Shown here piece after piece: positions 57,701-64,000 of a stretch of DNA of 64,000 nucleotides (position 1 is its first letter; the number at the start of each line of letters is the position of its first letter). The notes beneath the pieces are model-generated. The model worked only from the letters and a program-made list of their open reading frames with translations. It did not search any database and was not told the origin of the DNA. The position numbers and the translations under genes are program-made. Origin of the DNA: Hirudinaria manillensis (lineage: Eukaryota > Annelida > Clitellata > Hirudinida > Hirudinidae); assembly GCA_034509925.1 (NCBI GenBank), contig CM067527.1, positions 6,487,501-6,551,500 on the forward strand, read 5' to 3'.

Positions 57701-58038
57701 TCCCGTAAAACATCCATGGCTACCTGGAAGTTGGCTATATCGGATTTCATATCCGACCGCAAATCATTAATGTCGCATTTCATATCTGACCGCAAAGTAT
57801 CCATGCCGCAAATCATATCTGACCGCAAAACATTTATAGCTGACTGAAGGGCTTCAGAATTTTCTTTCTTTTTTGGATCCTCAAACCCATACTCTGATGG
57901 ATCATGATTATTTTCCAAAAGCCATTTCTCGAGCCGTTCTTGTAGTTCGGCTTTTAGACCATTTGCATCCAGGCCTCGATTTCTTAGTTCCCGTTTTAAA
58001 TCGAAAACGCGCAACTCGTCCAGTATCTTAGGTCCCAT
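54775..58038 (-). pseudogene. Gag-protease-RT of the minus Gypsy A copy
   Basis: 1087 codons: SAP domain with a diverged N-terminus (LDELRVFDLKRELRN), three 11-codon LRSDM repeats, capsid, zinc knuckle, protease DTGAS, RT with YLDD. After DTDASNCGIG one base is missing compared with intact copies (GGGCAGTT for GGAGCAGTT, near 54818) and the frame ends 15 codons later. One repair-sized lesion in an otherwise clean copy suggests recent inactivation or a sequencing error. Confidence 0.92.
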
Positions 58039-58118
58039 TTCTGTCGTTGAAACTCGCTGTCTTTACCTTTAGTGAATCGATATCCCTTTACGACGTTAAA
58101 TCCCACTCCTGACACCAA

Positions 58119-58339
58119 TGTTGTGACCCGGGGTCTGATGAATTAATTAACGTAAGGATATCTTTATTGGATTTAACTAATGGCAAATACGGCTGGACGA
58201 TTTGGTCGATTGCTTGTCCCGACGGAACTGCCTAATGACTCGAATCGCTAGATACGACTTCGAAATAAAAGATTCTGAATATTAACTAAACTTAATTAAT
58301 TAATTATTTAATTAATTAATTAATGTCAGGGATCCAACA
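58119..58339 (-). repeat. Gypsy A LTR (5' of minus copy)
   Basis: 221 bp; followed inward by the tRNA-Leu-type primer site. Confidence 0.93.
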
Positions 58340-58356
58340 ATATATTTTATTTTCAG

Positions 58357-58929
58357 ACAATAAGGAAAGATATGAAGAAATAAAAACAGTTACAACGGCG
58401 AACAACGATAGGAAGATGTATCTGCTTAAAGCGAATGATGAAATAGATTTATTCAAATTAAAAGAAGAAACACAACTAAAATTCAAGATACTTAATGCTC
58501 AGGAGGAACTGAAAATCATCGAATTTAAATTTCAGCAAGAAAGAAAACTGAGGGAAGAAGAAATTGAATTGGAGAAAGCAAAGGCAAAGGAAGAAATGAA
58601 TAGAAATATTTTTAAAATGCAAAAAGAAAAGGAATTAATTGAAGCAAAGGCCAAGGAAGAAATGGATAAGAAGATGTTTGATTTAAAAAGAGAAAGGGAA
58701 GAAAGGGAAGCAAAAATGAGGGAAAATCTGGAAAAAGAGAAAATTAAGATGCAAATGGAAAAAGGAAGCATAGGAAGAAGGCAATGTTAGAAAAAGAGAA
58801 ATGGAAAACGCAAAGATTGTTGAAAGAGCAACGTTGATGAGAAAAAACGTTTGATGGACGACGTAAGAGTTAGAATATGAATGTACTTATTTGATAAAAT
58901 CAATGATTGAAATGAATGGGGAAAAGGGT
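58357..58929 (+). pseudogene. CC exon of gene 6, degraded
   Basis: Starts after TTTCAG with NKERYEEIKTVTTANNDRK, matching the gene 5 CC exon, and stays a Glu/Lys coiled coil until TAG at 58790. Further homologous pieces follow in other frames (TGGAAAACGCAAAGATTGTTGAA region) up to the Gypsy target duplicate at 58925-58929. The coding end resumes at 63415-63444 (CTGGGCCTTTTTAAAAGCA then ATGAG), where gene 5 has GGGGATTTTTTGCAAGCA then GTGAG. Confidence 0.6.
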
Positions 58930-59090
58930 TGCTAGGTCTTTAGAAACGAAACATTACTCAACACGCAAAAACCAGAAACAACCAGAACGCAACAATTCTT
59001 TATTTGTTCTCCCAAACTTCGAAAGAACCCTCGCGCTCCAAAACTATCGCTCGATCCCCTCGCCCCGCCTACTCGCACATCGTCACAACA
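58930..59090 (-). repeat. K02A2.6-type Gypsy 3' LTR
   Basis: 161 bp, TGTTGTGACGATGTG start on the minus strand. TTCTTTATTTG (plus strand), i.e. CAAATAAAGAA on the element strand, may be its polyadenylation signal. Confidence 0.9.
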
Positions 59091-60930
59091 CCTCCACGCC
59101 AGCCGAAAAGTTTCTCAGAGCTTTTAGGCGTAACCTCTCTGAGCGTCGAGGAAGTGTAGTCTCAGAATCCGGGACTATTGGCCGTTGGAAGTTTCTTCGT
59201 CCTTTTGGCCGACCCCTGGGTCTCCTCGGGACTGTGGTTTGCGCAGTTGTAGAAGTTGTAATGTTCCTTGAATTGGGAGTGGGACCCGGCACCATGCCCG
59301 GATCATCGTCCTCCTCTACCCCATGTCTGGGCCTCAATTGTTCGACGTGCCTTTTCAAAGTGGGTCCTTTTGGCACTACCTGTATTAAGACATGACGAGG
59401 ACCCAAGACTTGAATCACCACTGCCGGGATCCATCTAGGAATGCGATCCTTGCCTGGACCGCTGCGTTGAACGTAGCATGGCTTCCCGACGGTGAATTGG
59501 GTGTTACTCGATCTCTTTGATGTAGGCTTGTTCTGACGGTTTTGTAGTTCCTGGGCAATGTGCGGCACTGAAGGCAAAAGCGCATCTAATTTGCTTCGTA
59601 ATTGTCTTCCGTTCAGAAGTTCACTAGGAGAGTAACCAGACTCCAAAGGAGTTCGACGATATTGAATGAGAAATTCCTGTAGCGCCTGGATAGTTGGAAG
59701 CCGCGATTTCTTCAGGGATTGTTTAAAAGTTTGGACTAATCTTTCCGCCTGCCCGTTTGTAGCTGGATGGTATGGGGCTCCTCTCAGGTGTAGAATACCT
59801 CTTTCCCTGAGATACTCTTGAAATTCTGAGGATGTAAATGTGGGCGCATTGTCCGTTACGAGAGTATGGGGATATCCAAAATGAGCAAAATCCTCCTCCA
59901 GTAATTCCATAGTCGTTCTGGCAGTTATGCTTGACGTAGAATGGATGCATGGGTACTTAGAATAACTATCGACTACCACCAGCCAGTTCTTTCCCATGAA
60001 ATTAACTGCGTGATCTACGTGGATTCTACTCCAAGGTCTTTCTGGTAGCATCCACGGATGATTTGAGAACTTTGGTGGGTTGATCTGATGTTCCGCGCAA
60101 GATGTGCATTCCCTGCACATCTCCTCAATGTCGGCATCAATTCCCGGCCAGTAAACAACGGTTCGTGCCAGTTGCTTCATTCTCCTCATACCGCAATGTC
60201 CAAGGTGCAATAGACCCATAACGTGTAGTCTAAGTTTCTCAGGAACTACGATTCTGTTTCCGAAGATAAGACAATCATTTTGCACTGTCAGAGCATCTTC
60301 CAACTTTTGAAAATGTCGAATTTGTGCATCTACAACTCGAGGCCATCCCTCTTTTAAGAATCGTACGACAGTTGAAATTATCCTGTCTCTGCGCGATTCC
60401 TTTGTCAAGACCTGAGAATCAGTTGGTCGGATCTGTTTACTTATGGCACTGATTGTACAAACTGTAAGGTCGTCGTCTTCATCCTCACCGACGTCAAAAT
60501 TGTCATCTTTCCCACTTGGTAACCGACTAAGTGCATCCGCGTTACCATGACTTTCGGATCGTCGGTACTCTATCGAATAATCGTACTGGTGTAGTATCAA
60601 TGCCCATCGGGCTAAACGATTTGCTGCTAATAATGGGGTGAGTTTTGAAGGGCTGAAAAGCGACAACAAAGGTTTGTGATCCGTCACTAAGATAAAGTTT
60701 CGTCCGTAAAGGTATTGATGGAATTTCTGCAGCGCGTAAATAATCGAAAGTGCTTCCTTATGTATCTGACTATAATTTCTTTGTGATGTTGACAGTGTCT
60801 TTGAAATGTGCAATATTGGTCGTTCACTTCCATCCGGATATCTGTGAAACAAAACTGCACCGATTCCAACATCTGATGCATCACATGCAATTCCCAAAGG
60901 AAGAGATTTGTCAAAATGTGCAAGCTGCAC
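59083..60930 (-). CDS. RNase H-integrase, K02A2.6-type Gypsy
   Basis: 615 codons. RNase H: ACDASDVGIGAVL, RNYSQIHKEALSIIYALQKF, VTDHKPLLSLF. Integrase: HHCC finger (HLGHCGMRRMKQLA ... CRECTSC), then VDHAVNFMGKNWLVVVD, VTDNAPTFTSSEFQEYL and PYHPATNGQAERLVQ, giving the D, D(35)E triad. Basic C-terminus PRRPRGRPKGRRNFQRP. It has no ATG (first codon GTG) and overlaps the upstream frame, so it must be read as a continuation of the RT frame, or was separated from it by a one-base lesion. Confidence 0.85.
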   Translation of the reverse strand: MQLAHFDKSLPLGIACDASDVGIGAVLFHRYPDGSERPILHISKTLSTSQRNYSQIHKEALSIIYALQKFHQYLYGRNFILVTDHKPLLSLFSPSKLTPLLAANRLARWALILHQYDYSIEYRRSESHGNADALSRLPSGKDDNFDVGEDEDDDLTVCTISAISKQIRPTDSQVLTKESRRDRIISTVVRFLKEGWPRVVDAQIRHFQKLEDALTVQNDCLIFGNRIVVPEKLRLHVMGLLHLGHCGMRRMKQLARTVVYWPGIDADIEEMCRECTSCAEHQINPPKFSNHPWMLPERPWSRIHVDHAVNFMGKNWLVVVDSYSKYPCIHSTSSITARTTMELLEEDFAHFGYPHTLVTDNAPTFTSSEFQEYLRERGILHLRGAPYHPATNGQAERLVQTFKQSLKKSRLPTIQALQEFLIQYRRTPLESGYSPSELLNGRQLRSKLDALLPSVPHIAQELQNRQNKPTSKRSSNTQFTVGKPCYVQRSGPGKDRIPRWIPAVVIQVLGPRHVLIQVVPKGPTLKRHVEQLRPRHGVEEDDDPGMVPGPTPNSRNITTSTTAQTTVPRRPRGRPKGRRNFQRPIVPDSETTLPRRSERLRLKALRNFSAGVEVL

Positions 60931-63205
60931 CTCGTTCGCTAAACTCCTTCAACTTTTGAAACGACCTCTCTGCTTCCAAACTCCATCTCCAGAGTGATTC
61001 TTTTCTGGTGAGGCTCGTCAACGGTTCCGCAATCGTTGAAAGGTTTGGAATGAACTTGTGGTAAAACTGAACTGAACCCAAAAACGATCGCAATGTCGGG
61101 ACATTTGTTGGTCTTGGCATGCTAGTCAAGGCATCAACTCGTTTCCCTTTTTCTATTCCGCTTTTTGAAACAACAAGTCCAAGGTATTCAATTGAATCTT
61201 TAGCAAAAATGCATTTCTTTTTGTTACATCTGAGACCTTTGTCTCTCAATCGTTGAAGTAATACTTTCAGGTTTTGAATATGTTCTTTGGAATTCGAACC
61301 TCCAACAAGAATATCGTCCAAATAGACTGCTACTCCTTGCAGATCGCAAGTTAGTTTGTCCATTATCTCTTGGAAATAACCCGGGGCTGAAATGATACCA
61401 AAAGGTAGTCTCGTTTGAAGCAGCACTCCTCTATTTGTTGTCAGCGCGAGCTTCTTCTGGCTCGCAGGTGCAAGTTTAATTTGGTTGAATGCGTCTGCCA
61501 AATCGATTTTACTGAAGTATCGGCTTCCTCCCAGTTTTTTCATCAGATCCTCTGGAAGGGGCATTGGATATCTATGTGGTTCTAATTGTGAATTTACGGT
61601 AACAGAATAATCGCCACAGATTCTAAAATTGGCTTTCTGCTCTCCAGGTTTCAGACTCTTTCGAATCGGTACAATTGGAGTTCCGTAATCATTGAAATGA
61701 GTTGGGGTCCAAATCCCTTTCTTTACTCCTGCATCAAGAGCCTGGTTTAGATCTTCCTGAATTGCAAATGGCACTGTTCTTGCCTTGACAAAAATTGGCG
61801 ATGAGTCTGGTTTGAATTTTACCTCTAACTCGAAATCTTTCAAACAACCAAGTTCTGGCTCGAAGCATTCTTTGAAATCGTGGCAAATTTTATAACACGC
61901 TTTTTCAACGGTTTTCGAATCAAGATCTTCATCAATTTTCAAAACGTGGTTGTGTAGCAAGCTTGAAACGTCGATTTTTAATTCGACTATGGCTTTCCTC
62001 CCAATGATGTTGAGCTTTGGTAACTTGGTGACATTGAATTCTAGAGCTACGTTTTTGACGTCCGATGTCGAAACTATGACTTCGCAGACTCCTATGTTCG
62101 GAATGGGATCACCTGTTGCCGAAACATATCTTGTACTGGAAAAGTTTAGCCTGGGCTTTCCCCACTTTTTCCAAGTTTCGATTGCACAAAAATTGTCCCT
62201 GGCTCCACTATCTAATTCAAAAACAAATTCTGAATGTGCAATTTGTAGCACCTGAGTCAGAGGTGTGTGGCTCGGAATTGTGTGGATTGAATTTACATGC
62301 CTGTCTCTTTTGAACTTCTTTTTAAAACATGCCTTTTCAATGTGTCCAATGATTCCACAGAAATTACATTTAGCTTTAATATGTCTGCAGTCATTGGCGT
62401 GGTGTCCTTTGTTTCCACATCTTGGACAAGTTCCTTTCGGGAATGTAAATTTTGAAAATTGCTGTCTTTGTTGTTGAGGTTTTCGTATTGGCTTGGAATC
62501 TGCTTTGTCCGGTTTACTTTCTGTCTCTTTTGAAATTTTATTTACCAGTTCCCGATTGTCCTCTGGTGTGCCGTGTACTGTAGCTTTCGCAACTTTGGCA
62601 GACTCTTCAACTTCCATAGCAATTTCAATTGCTCGATTGAATGTTAGTTCATCTTCTGGAACTTTGAACAACGCTTTGAGCACAGCCTCGTTGTCAACTG
62701 AACACATGAATCTTGTTCTTAAAGCTTCATCTAGTGTGTCTTCTATACTAGGGAAGTCACATGTGGTGGCGGCATTTCGAATTTTCGCCGCGAGTTCCTG
62801 AATTGTTTCATCTGGTTGTCTTTTTAGCTCAGTCCAAAATTTGAATCTCTCTCGAATCACAAATCTCTTGGGGTTGAAGTTATGCATCATCACCGCTTGG
62901 ATTTCAGCAAAGTCCAATTTATTTACTTCGCACGGCGTTGGTTTTTGAGAAGCTGTTGTTTGCAAAAGTTTGTAAATAGAAGCGGACTGGTTTGTCAGAA
63001 ACACTTGCGTAATTTTCGATGCTGGAATTGAATTCGCTTCAATGAATGACTGGAAGCGGTTCATATAATCATTCCACAATTCTTTGCTAGGTTCGAAAGG
63101 AATAAAATTCGGAATGGTGTGGTGTGTAGCGTTTGTAGCTATTGAACGGACCAACAATTCCATTTGCTGTGTAAATGCTTCCAAGAACTTTGCAACGTCG
63201 GCCAT
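60911..63205 (-). CDS. Gag-protease-RT, K02A2.6-type Gypsy
   Basis: 764 codons from an ATG 48 bases inside the 5' LTR. Gag with the conserved ELWNDYMNRFQSF and RFVIRERFKFWTELKR stretches, two CCHC knuckles near residues 258-285 (CPRCGNKGHHANDC, CNFCGIIGHIEKAC), an aspartic protease whose active site reads ELDSGARDN (Ser and Gly after the Asp instead of Thr-Gly), and RT with KIDLADAFNQIKL and VYLDDILVGG near 626. It ends at TGA immediately before the RNase H core, in a +1 relation to the next frame. Confidence 0.87.
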   Translation of the reverse strand: MADVAKFLEAFTQQMELLVRSIATNATHHTIPNFIPFEPSKELWNDYMNRFQSFIEANSIPASKITQVFLTNQSASIYKLLQTTASQKPTPCEVNKLDFAEIQAVMMHNFNPKRFVIRERFKFWTELKRQPDETIQELAAKIRNAATTCDFPSIEDTLDEALRTRFMCSVDNEAVLKALFKVPEDELTFNRAIEIAMEVEESAKVAKATVHGTPEDNRELVNKISKETESKPDKADSKPIRKPQQQRQQFSKFTFPKGTCPRCGNKGHHANDCRHIKAKCNFCGIIGHIEKACFKKKFKRDRHVNSIHTIPSHTPLTQVLQIAHSEFVFELDSGARDNFCAIETWKKWGKPRLNFSSTRYVSATGDPIPNIGVCEVIVSTSDVKNVALEFNVTKLPKLNIIGRKAIVELKIDVSSLLHNHVLKIDEDLDSKTVEKACYKICHDFKECFEPELGCLKDFELEVKFKPDSSPIFVKARTVPFAIQEDLNQALDAGVKKGIWTPTHFNDYGTPIVPIRKSLKPGEQKANFRICGDYSVTVNSQLEPHRYPMPLPEDLMKKLGGSRYFSKIDLADAFNQIKLAPASQKKLALTTNRGVLLQTRLPFGIISAPGYFQEIMDKLTCDLQGVAVYLDDILVGGSNSKEHIQNLKVLLQRLRDKGLRCNKKKCIFAKDSIEYLGLVVSKSGIEKGKRVDALTSMPRPTNVPTLRSFLGSVQFYHKFIPNLSTIAEPLTSLTRKESLWRWSLEAERSFQKLKEFSERGAACTF

Positions 63206-63252
63206 TTTAGAAACTAAACAAATTTTGAACTTTCTTTTGTCGACTGCGCCAG

Positions 63253-63414
63253 TTGTTAAGTCTTTAGAAACGAAACATTACTCAACACGCAAAAACCAGA
63301 AACAACCAGAACGCAACAATTCTTTATTTGTTCTCCCAAACTTCGAAAGAACCCTCGCGCTCCAAAACTATCGCTCGATCCCCTCGCCCCGCCTACTCGC
63401 ACATCGTCACAACA
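63253..63414 (-). repeat. K02A2.6-type Gypsy 5' LTR
   Basis: 162 bp; ends CTTAACA on the element strand, followed by the primer site. Confidence 0.9.
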
Positions 63415-63445
63415 AGGGTTTTCTGGGCCTTTTTAAAAGCAATGA

Positions 63446-64000
63446 GTTTTGTGATGAAATTAAATAAATTCCCTGTTTGTTAAAATAATGATTTCCGTTT
63501 GAGTTCCTCAATCAGTAGTCGTTCGTATCGGTGCTGCATGTGCCATTTCTGGACTAACTGTCTGAAATTCTGAATTATCAATAGCGACAATTAAGCACAA
63601 TCAGCCACCCTTTTCACGTAAAAGCTTGCTTAGTGAGTCATCACTAAAAATTACCAAAAAATGTTTGTTAATTAAAATAATTAGAATTTAACTTTCACAA
63701 AATTGATGGGTCTTTGGTTGAACTCATTTTTCATTCGAGTTATTGCAAAATAATTAAATGATTATAATGCGTCTCAGGTGCATTGAGTCTTAAAAATCTA
63801 ATCTGAAGTAGAAATAAATAGCCAAGGTATGAGTAATAGTTATGCAAGCTGCTGATAAAAAAAAAACACAGAAAAACCCAAAGGTTCAATATGTCAGTTC
63901 ATGTTAGCTAACGCCTCAGTACCATCAAATTGTTTTAAATATTTATTCGGAGATATCTTGGTAAGATGTTTAACATTGTCTATATTGTTTAAAAATTTTC
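63446..64000. other. Intron or intergenic end of window; nothing identified
   Basis: AT-rich sequence downstream of the broken CC exon. The T exon expected within about 100 bases (as in genes 1, 2 and 5) is not recognisable. No transposon ends. Confidence 0.35.

Larger units (their letters stand above)
52849..58339 (-). mobile_element. Gypsy A full-length copy, minus strand, one frameshift
   Basis: 5' LTR 58339-58119, primer site (58118-58101), gag-protease-RT frame 58038-54775, RNase H-integrase frame to 53081, polypurine tract, 3' LTR 53069-52849. The target duplicate is ATAT (52845-52848, 58340-58343). Both LTRs share TGTGACCCGG in place of TGTAACCCGG, so they derive from one reverse transcription event. 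It lies in the intron between the last Y and the CC exon of gene 6, opposite to the gene. Confidence 0.95.
58930..63414 (-). mobile_element. Gypsy element of the K02A2.6 type
   Basis: Second, unrelated Gypsy lineage. 5' LTR 63414-63253, primer site ACTGGCGCAGTCGAC just inside (fits tRNA-Ser with acceptor GCAGTCG), gag-protease-RT frame, RNase H-integrase frame, 3' LTR 59090-58930. 5-bp target duplicates AGGGT (58925-58929, 63415-63419). The LTRs differ only near one end (TGCTAGG versus TGTTAAG) by eye, so it is young. It is distinctly more GC-rich than its AT-rich host exon. Confidence 0.93.
45780..63445 (+). pseudogene. Array gene 6, decaying copy of the X-to-CC gene
   Basis: Exons: X 45780-46044, Y' 46107-46312, Z 46428-46481, Y'' 46552-46743, Z 46994-47047, Y 47111-47305, Z 48047-48100, Y 52583-52789, CC 58357 onward, with its remnant split at 58929 and 63415. 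Order and phases match gene 5, with one Y-Z pair fewer. Three kinds of damage: the Y' donor GT has become AT, so that exon reads to TAA at 46312; CC has frame-disrupting changes with a stop at 58790; and a Gypsy element lies in the CC exon end, whose donor also reads ATGAG. No T exon was found. Here X is preceded in frame by a hydrophobic leader (MKRFVICFLLFISNYIF) that could be a signal peptide; the other copies have an acceptor at that point. A shortened product from X to Y' remains possible. Confidence 0.55.

Overview
The window is AT-rich, intron-containing DNA from an invertebrate animal nucleus. The signs are canonical GT..AG splice sites around short exons, several families of Ty3/Gypsy LTR retrotransposons, LINE-type reverse transcriptase remnants, MULE remnants and a piggyBac-type MITE. 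I cannot name the species. No bacterial operon, tRNA gene, rRNA gene or CRISPR array is visible.

Under the transposons lies a tandem array of related plus-strand genes that I do not recognise. They are built from small cassette exons that almost all start and end in phase 1, so cassettes can be duplicated or lost without breaking the frame. Cassettes: X (about 68 codons) and Y (64-70 codons), both short helical and faintly SAM-like; Z, an 18-codon linker; CC, a charged coiled coil; T, the last exon with the stop. The clearest gene runs 24546-43269 as X-Y'-Z-Y''-Z-Y-Z-Y-Z-Y-CC-T. A second X-to-CC copy (45780 to about 63445) is decaying. A shorter copy lies at 2843-4667, and 3' cassettes alone survive at 7903-8832 and 10567-11023. 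A gene at 13898-20614 has a different N-terminal part, an array of alternating A and B exons (35-44 codons), followed by the family's Y, CC and T exons. Homologous 5' and 3' flanks, including a TATA motif, recur around the copies, so the cluster grew by segmental duplication as well as by cassette duplication.

Mobile DNA makes up roughly half the window. Gypsy family A (221-bp LTR, primer site matching tRNA-Leu, SAP-domain Gag) is present as: a truncated copy (1-1663); a solo LTR inside a MITE (20758-20983); a nested pair (31436-42451) in which an intact 1641-codon copy sits inside a second copy that itself split a Y exon; a mosaic deleted copy (48144-52410); and a minus-strand copy with one frameshift (52849-58339). 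Family B (5988-7772 plus LTR fragments) looks like a non-autonomous satellite of family A. Element C (27670-29204) is a 1.5-kb LTR element with 159-bp LTRs and an Arg/Ser-rich ORF. A K02A2.6-type Gypsy element (58930-63414, minus) has almost identical LTRs, a 5-bp target duplication, and lies inside the degenerate CC exon of the last array gene.

Layout: 1-1663 Gypsy A; 2.5-4.7 kb gene 1; 5.3-7.8 kb family B; 7.9-11 kb 3' cassettes plus a LINE fragment; 11-13.9 kb intergenic repeats and a hairpin; 13.9-20.6 kb A/B exon gene with a MULE fragment; 20.6-24.3 kb MITE and solo LTRs; 24.5-43.3 kb gene 5 with element C, a LINE and nested Gypsy; 43.3-45.7 kb duplicated intergenic DNA and a MULE fragment; 45.8-63.4 kb decaying gene 6 with three Gypsy insertions; 63.4-64 kb nothing recognised. 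All host gene models come from splice-site, phase and paralogue comparison by eye; no transcript evidence was available.
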